A DNA stretch of 64,000 nucleotides from Amaranthus tricolor (GCF_026212465.1 NC_080052.1:19567468-19631467), one strand, 5' to 3'; numbered from the stretch's first letter, positions 34,509-49,200 are shown. A program made the numbers and translations. The notes: generated by a model from the sequence alone, not told the origin.

Positions 34509-35368
34509 AAGCACTTGGTTGCAGCTAGTTTGGAAATGTTCTACTGATCATTTAATCCTCTAGATAGTGCATCAAACCGAACTTCAACATTGGGACTAAA
34601 TTTTTTAGTCATCTGAAGTTGGTTTTGAAATGTTCTACGGATCTAATAACCCATTAGAAGGTGAATCAAACCGAACTTGTGTCCGACTTTATAATAATAC
34701 ATCATGACAATTACTCAACTGGGTCTTCGATGATTCGGTCATAGCATAACTCAGCTACTCTCAATACTCAGACAATTTTGCGAAATTATTGGAGGCCCTT
34801 GGGGGGTCCGATTTTTTAATATTTCGGACAAATTGATGATACGGCAAAAGACAAAACTTGTATAATAACCTTAGACAAGAGAATCCGGCTATTCGATGGT
34901 ACATAATGACTCATCACATCCGAATCGCTTATGATATATAGCTTATTAATTAGACGGTCACATAGCTGGAGTTGACAAAAAATGGTGAAATTAAAGAGCT
35001 GGATTAAATATATCACATAATTAGACGGTCACACACGAGTGGGAACCTTCTTTTCCTCATAGCAAAATGATCTTCAAATCAAATCTTCATCATTAACAAA
35101 TAATTTCCGAATCCTCAAAAATAATGGGTGCCGAGAAAAATTCAGGAAATATTCTCATACGACACAGTAAAGATAAGATGATGGTCCTTTAGACCGAAAC
35201 CACTTAGTTAAAGCTAGTTTGGAAACGTTCTGTAGGTCATCTAATCCTTTAGAATGTGCATCAAACCGAACTTCAACATTAAGACTGAAATTTTTAGTCA
35301 ATTGAAGTTGGTTTGGAAACGTTCTACGGATCTAATAACCCTTTAGAAGGTGCATCAAACCGACCTTC
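34509..35368. repeat. ~165-bp direct repeat pair inside the LARD-like element
   Basis: 34509-34678 and 35204-35368 share GCTAGTTTGGAAA, GTGCATCAAACCGAACTTCA, TTTTTAGTCA and CTACGGATCTAATAACCC in the same order; within each unit the GCATCAAACCGA block itself occurs twice. Confidence 0.82.
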
Positions 35369-35980
35369 AATTAGTAGAACCTTTGCTTTTTATTAAGACT
35401 GTCAATAATTAAATTTAAAATCTCTGGGTAAACAAATGAGATATGTCTTGCTTTATGACACCAAGAAGGCGTAGCCTCCTTAAACGTGAGAGTTTGAGAG
35501 CACATACACCAATTGATGTGCTCGATTAATAGTCCTTATCCAATATCCATACATTCTTCATCAATTTAGAAGAATATGAAAAAGTAATATCTGCAGTGTA
35601 GTCAAGAATGAAGTGATGCGTTTTGTAAGTATATGATTTATGGTCATGGTAAATGAAAGACCACAGTAAGAGCTCATGAAACACACAGGGGTTTGTAAGA
35701 ATCCCCAGGAATACCTTACTTGATAAAGCCCTATGCTATCCAATATCGAACCATATACTCCTATTTAAACATGAAGTTTGTAATTGGAGACCTCTTTCTG
35801 TTTGATAATTTGAAGAGGATGGAATTAGGATTGACTATTTTGGCTGGGTAATTTATTTCAATCAGTTTTTTTTTTGCTTGGATTTGTTTTCACAGTTGAT
35901 TTACGGAGCTTTTTGGGTATGTGGATTTTAATTTGCGGTTTTTTTTTTTGGAAAAGCCATGACTTTTATGTTTTTCTTTC

Positions 35981-35994
35981 CACAGACGGCGCCA
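35981..35994 (-). other. primer-binding site, tRNA-Asp type
   Basis: Minus-strand TGGCGCCGTCTGTG, three bases after the 5' LTR. TGGCGCCGT is the 3' end complement of plant tRNA-Asp and is used by many Ty3/gypsy elements. Confidence 0.82.
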
Positions 35995-35997
35995 AAC

Positions 35998-36574
35998 TAT
36001 TTCGGTAATGAAACGAGGAATTGCAAAAGACATTTAAATACCTGGATATAAGGTGTAATCGAGGGTAACTGTCAGTATGCTGAAAGTGCTTATGATCCTT
36101 CCGTTGATGAGACCTCAAATCCTGCAATACAACGTTAGTCTTGTCCGGGGGTGCTCTCCCGGAAAACCCCTCCGACGCTCAAGTCAGATCGAGAAAACGA
36201 AAGTAACGAATATATGATAATTAATGAATGTGTTATATTGAATGAATACAAGATTAACGGATTGTAGGATGAGTTCAGATCAATTGAAGGATAGTTGATC
36301 AAGAATATAAATTGTACGTAGGAGGGTGAATATTTATTGTGGTGTAACGATAGCAATATAAAAGCTTAGTTTTGTGCAAATGATGTATGCGACATGTATT
36401 TATAATGGTAAAATGGAGGTTGGATGGTGAATTAATGTGGGAATCATGGGTATGATGGGTAAGTGGTAGGTTATGATGAGTAGTTGGTAGTTATTTTAAG
36501 AAGTTATTGAACCGAGTTGGGTGGTTAGGGTTTGACTAAATAAATTACTGGTTTATTTATTTGACCCCATAACA
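35998..36574 (-). repeat. 5' LTR of LARD-like element
   Basis: 577 bp, very similar to 32526-33103 over its length, indicating recent insertion. On the minus strand it starts TGTTATGGGGTC; its end reads CCGAAATA instead of CCGAAACA. Confidence 0.93.
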
Positions 36575-36658
36575 AATATAAAATTTGATATTGTAAATTG
36601 AGTACGCATTCTGCCCCCACTATTAGTACTACCTAAAGAGAAAAAATTTAACACAAAT

Positions 36659-36870
36659 TCTTATGAGATACCATCTCTAATTGGGCTGGTTCATTATATA
36701 TTTTGTAAAATATTGTAAGTAGGCATAAAAAATGATGTAAGTAGACATTTAAAATATTAAAAGTAAGCATTAACAATACGGTAAATAAGCATTAAAAATA
36801 ATATAAGTGAGCATAAAAAATAAGGTAAGTAGACATTAATCATTAATAAACTGAGCTTGCTTGAGATATA
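36659..36870. mobile_element. MITE, uninterrupted copy of the family at 13782-15334
   Basis: TTCTTATGAGATACCATCTC start, TTATATATTTTGTAAAATAT, repeated GTAAGTAGGCAT-like words, and GAGCTTGCTTGAGATA end. It gives the empty-site reference for the nested copy. Confidence 0.7.
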
Positions 36871-37242
36871 TTTGTTACTAGCTAAAAATTTAAGAAGTAC
36901 TTAGATGATTTTTTAATAAATAAATAAATGAGAATAATAACGAGGTTGTGGTTTGTGACGTTGTTAGAGGACTTCTAAGACAGGGTCCACAATAGCAATA
37001 AGCAACCAATATCATCAATTTAAACTTTTCATATACTTCTTCTATATCAATGATCAAAAACTTTTATACTGGAATTTGGATTCACGTTTCAATAGAAATC
37101 AAAATAGTGACCAATTACATTCCCGCAATTTGCTATTGGCCGCCATTAAAGTAGAACAGCACATTCCTGAATCCTGATTCTAGTTTCTGTACCCCCAATT
37201 ACACTTATCACAGAGAAAGAGAGAGAGGAGAGAGAAGCCTCC
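36871..37242 (+). promoter_or_regulatory. 5' region of the M16 peptidase gene
   Basis: Contains a (GA)n tract at about 37212-37237 just before the start codon, a common 5' UTR feature in plants. I see no certain TATA box. Confidence 0.5.
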
Positions 37243-40200
37243 ATGGATGTGCTACCGAAGGCCACTCTGGAACTGGCGAAAAAGCACAGATTCAAGTCCT
37301 TAAAGAGAGTAGACCTAGACTTAAATCAGAAATTGGATGAAATTCCATACGGAGCTCATTGCGGCAAATTGGAAAATGGGTTGACTTACTATGTTCGTTG
37401 CAATCCTAAACCTCAAATGCGTGCTGCTCTTGCTCTTGCTGTTAAAGTTGGGTATGTCTTTTTTAAACCTTTTTTTTCAAAAATGCACAATTCATAATAT
37501 TATTAATCAAAAGTTTACTTAATTAGTTCAATTAATTATGATAAATTGTAATTTGTAATTTGCATCGTTTGTTAATGAATTTGAAATAAAGTGATAAGTT
37601 CCACTTTCAAATAAGTAAATATGACAAAATGACTAGAATAACTAAAAAAAAAAATAGAAAAATGAGGACATTTAATTTTTTTATTATGATAATAATGGTA
37701 GACTACTTGGGAAAATGAGAGAAAAAACGATGTCATTAAAAAATTAAACATTAATAATAAATTGGGTCTGCCAGAGTTGTGTTGGTTTTATCTAATGGGT
37801 TATTCCTACTCCATTATTATAATTAATCAATTTTATATCCCCATTTTTTTAATTAATATAATGAATAATCAATAATCAATTTTAAATTATAATGAGATAG
37901 CTAGCTGAGTGATGAACTGATGATAGACAAATTCTAAAATGTGTATCATTGATCGAATTGCATAGTTTTCAAATCTATGAAACCTAATATGTATTGTAAA
38001 GTCATAAAAAACTGTGTATTGATTGATATATAATATAAAACAATCACTTCACCTCAATTACCGCGTCATTCAAACCTGTTACGAGAGCTGTTATTGAAAC
38101 AACATTAAGGCTATAAGGTAGTATGTATTCTTTTGTAGGCTTTTATTTATGGTTTGTTTAATAAATGATTTGAGTGTATTCACTATTTGAAAATTGTAGG
38201 GTTGTTAGCGAACCTGATTCGTGCACCATATAAGTGGGAATTAAAGTTATCTTTATCTGTATTCAATGCTTTAGTTTAAGCTCATATACATGATGACCAC
38301 GATGCCATTGAGGGAGTGGAACGGTTGAAGTTGTGTTTCTAGGTCTTAAGTCCCTTAACCCCTAATACAAATATGATACTCCTTATTCACTATTATTGTC
38401 CAATTTGATTTTCTGATACTATTCTTTGATCACTTTTAATTTATGTTTTATTGTTAATATATAAGTTAAAACATAGTCAAGTGGGATTTTGTTTGATTCG
38501 TTTTAATGTAAGTTTTATTAAAATCAACATTTTCTAATTTTAATTAAACACGATTTAAGATATTTACGATTGAATAAGTGCATTGTAAACGCGCAAAGGG
38601 ACAATAATAGTGAATACGATGGATTATTTATTGTAAGAGTTGGCAATCAGTGAACATGTCATGTGAGGAAAGGTACTAGTTACTTCGGCCAACTCTTCCA
38701 CATGAAGAATTCTTTTTTTCCTTCTCTCTTAAGTACCTGAAAAATCAATGCTTACTGATTTGATTTGATGACAATAAAAGGGAGCTATGAAGCTTCTTTC
38801 ACGGTTCTGGTCTACTGATTTTTTTGTCTGTGTGGACTTCTAAATTGTTTGCTAGTAGATTTCTGGTCTTGTTAATATCTAGGAAAAGTGAGTCAGTCTG
38901 CTTGTCTCTGTCCTTGCTGTTTCTGTGTCGATTTAGATCATGTTATTAGAGCACGATTTGTATTATAAAAGATTTTAGATGAAGTACAAAAGATTTAAGA
39001 TCTTGAACTTATTCTAACAGTTACAAATATGTGATAGTAACTCATAAACTCTTCTTCAAGTTCTCTTGTGAGTTGTCAGATATTTCTCTAGCCTTCCACA
39101 GATCATTTACGTGTTAGTTTGAGGTTTTTTTTAATATCCACACGTTTTCAAGTAACGTAATAAATAAATAGGTTAGATTTAAGAATATTTGTAAATGAAT
39201 TTTCATCTAATTAATACAAGTCTCGAACCTTGTGATATTTTCATTTTCGCTTACCAACTCTTTGTTTTATATGTCTTTGGAAAGACACTCCTATATGATC
39301 ACTCATAATGATGGAAAAAATGAAAATACAAACGAGAAAATATAGCATTTACATTTTATTTGGATAACAATTAAGAAGAGAAAGGATATAAGGGAAGGGG
39401 AAGGGAAAACCGAAAGGAAGGGAAGGAGATAATAGAAGAAGTCTCTCTTTGTTTGTCTAAGATGGAAAGGAAATAGAGTAAAGAGGAAGGGACAAAAGAG
39501 AAAAACAAAGAGCGTAAATAAAAAGGGAAGTCTCCGTTGTTTGTCTTGGAGAAAAAGAAAGTGAGGAAGAAAAATAACATTTTCCTTCTGAATCTATTTA
39601 CATTTGGGGAGATTTTTACATTTAGAGAGAATTGCTTATTAACAAACTTAAGTGACTCAATCGCCTAAGATCCTTTCTTTTTCTAGATAAAGTTGATCAA
39701 ATGGAAGAATCTAATATGATCAATTTCTCACTCATACTATTAAATGATATATATGAGAAGTCATTTTCTGGCTCTAGAAAAGACCTAATTCATGTAGATA
39801 TATCCAATTAATGGTGTGATCAATGACATTCTCTTATCCTTGGTTACTAATTTCAATATACCAGTCAATGTAATGAATAAAACTCAAATTCTTTTTTGAA
39901 AAAAGGAATCTACCAAGATTGTGTTCTTTTAATTGAATTTTTGTTGATCCCATGTATGTGCTGTGCATAAGTGAGTTGTCACACCATGGAGAATAGGAGA
40001 AACAACATTATAAAAAACCAATGTAGACCTTGAGAAGGTTCTCATTGCTAATTGCTTTTGTTGTGGAACCTCAAATGGCATGCAAGTGATCCAAATCTTC
40101 TCCTCCATGGATATACTAGGTCCATTTTCAATATTCTTACAAAATTTAGAACCCTTGTAAGTTGTAATAAGTTATGTTTAATAGATGATTTGTATAATGT

Positions 40201-43200
40201 GTACCTTGACAGCTCCATTTTTGAAGCTGACTATGAACGGGGAATTGCACATGTAGTTGAGCATCTAGCTTTCAGTGCCACCAAAAAGTATACAGACCAT
40301 GATATTGTCAAATTCTTGGAAAGCATTGGGGCAGAGTTTGGAGCTTGTGGAAATGCTTATACAAGTTTTGATGAGACTGTTTATGAGCTTTTTGTTCCTA
40401 TTGACAAGCCTGGGATATTGTCCGAGGCTATTTCCATATTATCAGAATTCAGTTCTGAGGTTGCTGTCCAGTTTTTTATTCTGTCATCTATTTTGTTAAA
40501 ACTTTAATGTCAATGTCAACTGTAATAAGCTGTCCAAATCTACTTCATTTACTTGCAGATTCGGATTTCTCCAGAGGACTTGGAAAAAGAAAGAGGAGCT
40601 GTCCTAGAAGAATATAGACAAGGAAGAGATGCTAGTGGCCGCTTGTCTGAAGCAACTTTTGCCTCAGTAATGCAGGGTTCAAAGGTAAGGTTGTACACCA
40701 GTTGTTTCACTTAATTTTTGTGAGCTGAAAAATATTTATGTTCACATTTGGTTCTTTCCGAAGTTGGGATTAAAATGGGAAAAAGAAAGAGGAGCTGAAC
40801 GATATTTGGTTTCTGAATCTAAAACGTTCTCTAGTTATGTTTTTTATAGTACTTGTTTGCTTGATGCTATTAAGGAAATGCCACGTGTTTGTTGTACAAC
40901 TTCACTTCATTTTGCTCCAATTGCGTTCCAAGGATTGCAAGCAATATTAACATTTGAGTTTTAAAAATGTGTCTGATTAAGCACAGTATGCAGAACGTTT
41001 ACCAATTGGACTGGAAAGTGTGATTCGCTCAGCTCCTGCTGAGGTTGCGAAGCAATTTTTTAAGAAGTGGTACAGGTTAGAGAATATGGCAGTGGTTGCC
41101 GTGGGAGACTTCCCTGATACCGAGGTTCCCTGCATGTGATCTTAATCATTATTGTGAAGTTACATTTTCTGTACTAAAATCATCTTTTGATGATTTTTCT
41201 TCTCTGTTGTATCTCCCTCAGAGTGTTGTTGAGCTGATAATCCAGCACTTTGGTCAAATAACAAATTCATCAGCAATTCCAATTGCCCCAGAACATAAGA
41301 TTCCATTTCATGATAAGACACGGTTCTTATGTTTAGCTGAACCAGAAGCATCAGGAGTGAGTTTTCTGAATTTACTATTCACAAATGCTTAGAGTGTGTG
41401 TTGATCAATATAATATGGTTGCCTGTGGCAAGTTTTGTTATATCTAATGAGGATTTTCTAATATTTAAATTGGGCTGGACTGTTTAACAGACTACAGTGG
41501 AGATAAACTGGAAGATGCAGAATGATGAGCTTAGAACAGTGGCGGACTATAAGGACTGGCTCATTGGTGTTGTTTTCCGTTCAGCTTTGAACCGTAGATT
41601 CACTAAAATTTCTCGAAGAAAAGATCCACCCTATTTTGGTTGTTCATCTTCAGAGCTGGAGCTAGTTCGTCCGGTTAAAGCTGTTCAGATATCTGCATCT
41701 TGTAAAGAGAAAAGTATACTTGAAGCCTTGAAATCAGTGCTAATTGAGGTATATATTTATAGTTTTTCTGTGATTGCATGTAGTTTAATGTTTATTTAAT
41801 ACATTTGATCCCAGCTTGCTAGGGTTAGATTATATGAGTTTTCTGAGCGGGAAATATCAATTGCCTCTGCTAATATTATGGCGGAAATGGAGTCCGCTTA
41901 TCTTGATCGTGAGAAAATGCAATCAAGCACTTGGCGTTATCAATATCTGCAAGTAATGTAGCTCTTTAGATTTTCCTTGATTTTTTTTCTATTCACCTTT
42001 TACCATTTCAGCTAAAACCTTATAATTGTCTTTTTTGTTTAGCATTTTCTACGCAATGAAGTTGTTCTCGGGCTTGAGTTTGAGGCTCAGCTGTTCAAAA
42101 GTTTATTGCCCCGTAAGTTCAGATCAGATGCTTAAGTTTCTTTTCATGTTTTGCTAACTTCAAGAAAAAATCTGATTTGCAATTTGTTGAATCTAAACAG
42201 AGTTATCAGCATCTGAGGTGTCCCAGTATTCAGAGAAGTTACAAATGTCAAAAAGTTGTGCAATAATAATAACTGAACCTAGAGCCACAGTAACAGAAAA
42301 AGAACTTCGGGATCTTGAATTAGAGATAAATTCTCTTGAGAAGGATGGCAAACTTTCTCCATGGAAAGAAGATGCCATTCCGGAAGAGCTTGTTGCAGTT
42401 AAGCCAAGTCCTGGGTGAGTTAATCTTAGGTCATGCCACATTGGAGCCTATCATCAAGATTCCTTGTAATACATTATATCGACTTGTATGGATTATTCTA
42501 TAAATTTGGGCGTTTTAGCCTTGTCTATAACCAAAATCCTACAAACTTAATCATAAGGCTATTATATTGGAGAAAAGGCAACACAATATAATAGCTTTGT
42601 ACTGTGGCTATTATATTGGAGAAATTGCAATCAGTTTTTTTGTGTCTATTGCTAAATCATATGCAATCTTTTTATGGAAAACGCTATTGACAGGGATTGC
42701 TCAGAAGTTCATTATCACTTTTTAACTAAGTAGATTTAACAATGATTACAGTAATTTTAGTATATTGAATTGTGATGTTGTGTTAACACTTAACATAGTA
42801 TGTTTGACTTACTCATTGAGTCATTGTTGTCTGTCATTTGGTATCACAAATCTACTTCGATGAAATTTAGTTTGAAGTTAGGTGTTATTATTTCCAGAGA
42901 GATTGAGAAGCAGCATGAATATCCAGATATTGGAGTTACAGAGCTAATTCTCTCAAATGGCATGAAGGTTTGCTATAAATTTACAGATTTTAAGAATGAT
43001 CAGGTATTGTTTTGTCTACTATAGTATTGGTGTAAAGAAAATATTTGAAACTCTTCCTAATTCTTGCATGTCATGCATATAGTAATATTTTGCAATGAAC
43101 TGGCCAAGGAAGAGAACTATTAAACGAGCATTATAGCTCTGCTAATCATGGGTTCATAAAAAAACATTTTGCTAGAGAAGAGGATGAAAAATAGGATATT

Positions 43201-46200
43201 CAACATATTAAATAGAGGAGATTTAGGGAGGGAAAAGATGAAAGAATTGCTGTGTAATTTGGAGTTTTTTTTAACTCACTTCGAAGAATATTCCTCTCGA
43301 GTGTGTGGATCTTATTCTTTATTTGTATTTTTCCATGGTCAATAGTGAACTTCACCATTTATCTATGTATTTGATCTAAGCTCATCTAACATGATTGTCC
43401 GTAACAAGTTTTCCATTATTCGTGTTTACTTGATACAGTTGGTGAAGAGTGAGATATGTATCATCACCATGGATATTGATAGATTACCTATTGATGCATT
43501 ATGAATGTTTATCTGGAGTCACCATTGTAGTCTTGATCTGAATGTTCAACTATGGATATTGATAGATACTATTGATGCATTATGAATGTTTATCTGGAAT
43601 CACCATTGTTGTCTTGATCTAAATGTTCAACCTGCATATCTGAATAGAGCATTGTTCCCGAGGCAATTAGAATTGTACCAAAAATAAAACACACTTATTA
43701 TGTCTAATCTCTTAAGATTTTGAAGATTACATTTTAATGTTGAAATTTACCTGAAAAATTCTAGGAAGAACAATGCCAAAGATGTCTTGTCTGTGGTTGT
43801 ATCCTAAATTATCTGGTGTAGAGAGACGTCTTGTTAATAGGGAGACAATTTGATTGCTTTATCCTGCTGGATTCCTCATGTTTTTACAAGTTGACTGATG
43901 GTCTCTTCATAAATACATCAGTCCCTGGTCAGAGAATTATTATTTGAGTTATTATTATCTGATTAAACCATTTCAAAACTGGTTTTTTGCTTAAAATGTT
44001 AAGGTCAAGCCTTCTGAAGAATTTGGATGATGGAGCTCGTAGCCCTGCCTCGTTAAGTTTTGCTTGTTCAATGGTTGAAGTTGTATCTGTTTAAGTTCAC
44101 TATACTCTAATTCCTTGGCGTTAGAACACAAAGGTTCTTTTATTAACCTGTTCGACAGCAGGTCGCAAGTCATTGCTAGCTCTTTATATAGTGTGTCTCT
44201 ATGGCACAGATCCTTGACTAATACTCTGTGGATTAGTTGCCTTTTAAAACAGGAAATCTGATCATGTTTCACAATTTTCTACCATCAATAATCATGTAGT
44301 CAAGGTTCAAGAGCTATATTTCCTTGGAAATTCATATGCATTGTTGATATTTAGGACTGTGGCATTCTTAGGCCTTGATTATCTATGGCTCCAATTACTT
44401 TAGAGCTTCCTCACCCTCTTTTAAAGTCTTCGTTGTTGGTTTGCTGATTTGCACATTCCCAAATCATCTTAAACGAATTTCTTTCATCTTTTTTCCTCAA
44501 TATTTGCGACTCCTAAACTTAATATATCTTTGTTTCAAATTCTATCCATCAAGCTATGCTCAGTCATAACTCATCCATTATGATCATTTTTAAAAGCCCG
44601 ACATTCTAATTCGCATAGCTAGGCTAATGGTTGTTCGATAAAACTTGCCCTTTAGCTTTAGGGGCACATCTCGATCACAGAATATCCTAGTAGCCACTCT
44701 TCATTTTTTCCACCCACACTTAGTTCTATAGGTCATATCTTATTGAATTTGCCCACTTCTTTGAAATATGGACCCAAGGCATTTGAAGTATCCACTATGA
44801 ACGATTTCTTTGTCTTCTAGCTTTATAGTGTCTATCAACTATCGTTATCTCATTTGTACTTAAGTTACATTTCATGTACTTCATCTTACTTGAACTTAAT
44901 TTAAAACATGTGACTTCAATTCTTGTCTCCATCTTTTTAACTTAGCATTTACCCCCTCCTCGGTCTTAGCTACCAAAATAATGTTGCCAACAAACAACAT
45001 GCACCAAGGCACGTTTTCTTGGATTGATTGAGTAATTTCATCTAGGATGGCTACAAAAGAAATGGACTTAAGGCTGAGCTTTGTTGAGGGCTTATTATGA
45101 TTGGGGAATCCTTTGTTTCCCTTTCTCATGTCCTAACATTTTTCTTCAAGTCTCGATACATATCTTGCACCATATAATTATATTTCTTGGAATACCCTTC
45201 TTTGTCATTACTCACCAAAGTACTTCTCTTGCTACCTTCATGTATGCTTTTTCTAAGTCAATATAAACTATATGCAAGTCTCTTATACTAGTTTTATAGT
45301 ACTCCATCATTTATTTCATACGATGAATTGTTTTCATTGTCTCATACTAGTTGTCTAGTTCTATTAACTATATGCAAGTCTCTCATACTAAGGCTATAGT
45401 ACTATATCACTTTTTCCCATAATTTCACTCATGCGATTTATCCCTCGATTGTTGGAACAATCTTAGACATCTTCCTTTTTCTTGTAAATGGATACTAGAG
45501 TACTTCTTCTCCACTCATTAGGCATCAACATATCTTAATGCAAATTTGGGTGCAAAAATTGTTTTCATTCCAATTCAAATTTGGCCAGCTTCTTAATGGG
45601 ATTTGTTTGACAGGTTATCTTTAAAGGATACGCATATGGGGGTTATTCGGAACTTTTAGAAAATGAGTATCATTCTTGCATGTTAAGTTCAAGCATTGCT
45701 GGAGAAATTGGCCAGTTTGGCTATAAACCGACAGTTTTAGAGGATATGTTGGCTGGCAAGAGAGCTAGTGTCTCCACAGAACTTGGCGCATATACTAGAA
45801 GTTTCATTGGCGATTGTTCACCTTCAGATTTAGAAACTGCATTGCAGGTTTGTTTTACTAATTCTTTCTTGGGTTTATTTTGGGGTGTCAGTTTATGAGT
45901 TTGTCAGATGAATTGATATTAAGTATGATACTAGAGCTACACAGGATCCTAGACATCAAGGAAGACTACAGTAGCCATTTAGTTGGCTTTCATGAGTTAT
46001 TGTTATTCATTGTTGAATGGAGAATACATATATGCTCACCTTCAAAACATGCTAATATATTTATGTATGTGTTAAAATTCATCACAAAGTTGCAAGCAAA
46101 AATGCATGTTCATATAAACTCCAAATGGAGATAGGCACCGCTGGTTTCTTTTTAAGGGTCTTTAAAATAAGGATGTATTTGTGATTTTTGCCGTCTGTCT

Positions 46201-49200
46201 TGTACTTATATGAAAAATAAATGATAATTGAATTACAATAGCCCGGCCATAGATAACTTGCTTGCTTTTATCACAATATGGGATGAGGAAAAGTTTGAAG
46301 TATATCTGTTATGAATGGTTTCATGAATGGTGTGACTTGAGTGCACAATTGATGTGTGCATTCATATGTGACTCTTGGGATGGAATCCAATGAGTATGTT
46401 AATGTGGGTGTTTAAGTTGGTAACTTAATGATTGTAGTGTTTAAAGTGTGATTTATTATACTGAAGTATTCATGGGAATTATTGGTGTTAATAGTGATTA
46501 ATGAAGAAGTCCAAAGGGTCTTGGAAGATACTTTGCTCGAGCAGAATCTGACAGAAGAAGTCTGATGGTCGCTTGACCGAGCGAGCTCTTGGGTTGGTCG
46601 AGCGGACAGAAAAAATGTATCTAGAAGCTGTCTGGAGCTCGCTCGACCGAGCTGCTCGACTGAGCGAGCTCTTTGTTTTGGTCGAGCGGTTCCTCTGTTT
46701 CACCTATGATGCTGTTTTTGTCTTTTCAAATTCTTGGAGCTGTTTCATATCATTCATTATTCAACATTAAGCATGTATTAAGTGAGCAATTATCATTAAG
46801 TGCACTTAGTACTATAAATAGGGCTCTCATACTCACTCAAAGGAATATAAAACACAACCCCTTAGCCAAACACATAGCCTTTTGATTTTATCTCTTACTC
46901 AATTGTATTACTTCATTTGTAAGAGTATTTTTTACTCCTTGGATATAATATAAACAAGAAACTACACACGATGGAGGACGTAGCCATCATTGGGTGAACA
47001 TCCTTAAATCTTTGTGTCTCTTTGCAAGTTTTACATTATCAAACGTTGTTTAGTTCATTGTTATTAGTATCGTTCATCAAAGTTCTAAGTGTCGTATCGA
47101 TCTTGGCAAATTATTTCAATATCCTCTGGTGTCCATGATGATTATTAGGCAACTAGATAACTTGTCTTTCATTTATGATATGTAGTTACCTTCCTGCTTT
47201 CATCGCTTTTTGGAAAACTCAAACCAAACACATAACTGTTCAAGTGTTTCAGACTCAGTTTGTTTTTCCTTTAATTTTTCTCTGTTTCTAAAATGCTGTA
47301 CTCTGTAGCTTGTCTATCAACTTTTCAAAACCGGAGTGCAACCTGACGAAGAAGATCTCAAAAGAGTTGTACAGATGGTAGAAGAATTTATTCGTGCGGA
47401 AGAAAGAGATCCTTACAATGCCTTCACTAATCGATTAACAAGAATTAAATATGGCCATTCTTACTTCTATAAGGTATCAATGTATCTATAGACTATAGTT
47501 TGATGCTTTTGATATTTTATCTTTCATTTCAGAATTCTTTATAATGCATTGTTAATATTTATCTGTAGCCCCTACATCTTAATGACCTGTCAAAAATTGA
47601 TGCAAAGAAAGCTTGTGAATATTTTGACAATAGCTTCAAAGACCCCTCTACATTTACTGTTGTGATTGTTGGCAATCTTGATCCAGCTATGATACACCCG
47701 CTAATACTGGAGTATTTGGTAATTTCTATTCTGCTTGAGTTGTAAAACCAATCATGACTTTGGGAGCTTGCAACCTTATGTCGCTTTATTAATACCTGTG
47801 TAGGGTGGAATACAAAAGCCTTCTAAACCTGTGTTCCTTTACAACTTGGATGACCTCAAAGGTCTACCTTGCACTCCTCCTGTAAATATAGTAAAGTAAT
47901 ACTCTTTAGTCATTCCAATAATTGAAAAGCACCCCACTTATTGAGCAATCTTTGTGCTGTTTAGAATGCACTGCTTATAAACTAATTAATTAGGAGCTGG
48001 TTTTTAATGCAGAGAAATTGTCAGAAGTCCTATGGTAGAAGCACAGTGTTCGATCCATATAGCTCATAATATAAAGCTGTGCAGTGAGACCATGGTATGT
48101 AAGACTAGGGTAACCGTTCTTTTTGTATTATCAAACAACATAAATTGATGGCGTTTGCTTCCTGTTTATTATGTTAAATTTGTTGTCAAGCTGGAAGAAT
48201 TCTGGTTTGTTACATTTTTGAGCCAACTTCTTCAAACCAAAATGACCCAGGCTCTTCGTTTTAAGTATGGAGAGGTAAGTTATATTATTTATTTTATTGG
48301 CAATATTGTTGATTTATCACTAATTACTACTAATATATTCAACTAGTTTTTCTTCACAATGCATTAGTACTAACTACTATGACACAACATAATACCTTAG
48401 ATGGCTTGGTTGTTCCCTGCTGAAATAACTCTGATAATTATACCGAGTTTCTCGGTTCATAAACTGGAAGAGCATTGTTGTCCATTGCTAAAAAATTCAC
48501 ATCTTTTTTAGGATCTAGCACAAAAAGGTTTAACATTCTTCTTTAGCAAGCTTTTCCCCTAATTACTCACTAAAGTTGGGCACCATATCGACCTAATTAC
48601 TTTTAATTTTTCATTCTCCATAATCTCCATGAAATAATTAAAGGTTAGCTTATTTTAGGAACGGAAGGAGTGCTTAAATGAGGGATTCATTAAGTGCTTG
48701 ACTCATAGTTTTGTTTCGAAATCTGAAGATATTTTCTTCAAAAATTCCAACAGTTTGATCTCGTGAGTTGCAGATATATTCCGTAAGTGTTGATTCAAAC
48801 TTTGGCTACAACAAGCCATCAAAAACTGCTGACCTGGAAGGTGAGATAACCATTGATTTTTCATGTGATCCAACTGTCTCCTCTTCACTGGTGAGTGCAC
48901 TTAATTGTATCTAATAGTAAATAATTGCTTATTTTACAATATATAAGTCAATGCAAGTTAATTTTGATAGGTTGATATCGCACTGGATGAAATAATGCAT
49001 CTCCAAGAGCATGGACCTTCAGAAGAAGATATTTTAGCGGTACTTGAGATTGAACAGAGGGATCATGAAAATGAATTGCAGGTAGTTGTTAATAACTAAA
49101 ACTATGGTAATGGTAGAAAAGCTATAACACACTCGCATGAAACCCCTATTTAGGAAATGACCAATAGTTTCAACTCCTGACCTATCACAACAGAACATAA

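Larger units (their letters stand above)
32526..36574 (-). mobile_element. complete non-coding LTR retrotransposon (LARD-like)
   Basis: AATAT at 32521-32525 and at 36575-36579 is an exact 5-bp target duplication around a 4049-bp element with two 577-578-bp LTRs. A tRNA-Asp-type primer site follows the 5' LTR and a GTGGGGCTAA tract precedes the 3' LTR. The 2.9-kb interior has no gag or pol similarity on either strand. LTRs and the 3' interior match the element at 1-2365, so both belong to one family. Confidence 0.95.

Noticed and set aside
39371..39580. minus-strand 69-codon Phe/Ser-rich frame in M16 intron 1
   Set aside because: Translation of a purine-rich intron tract; no gene evidence.
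46573..46885. short open frames on both strands in intron 11
   Set aside because: They lie in the solo LTR and follow from its GGTCGAGCG repeats.
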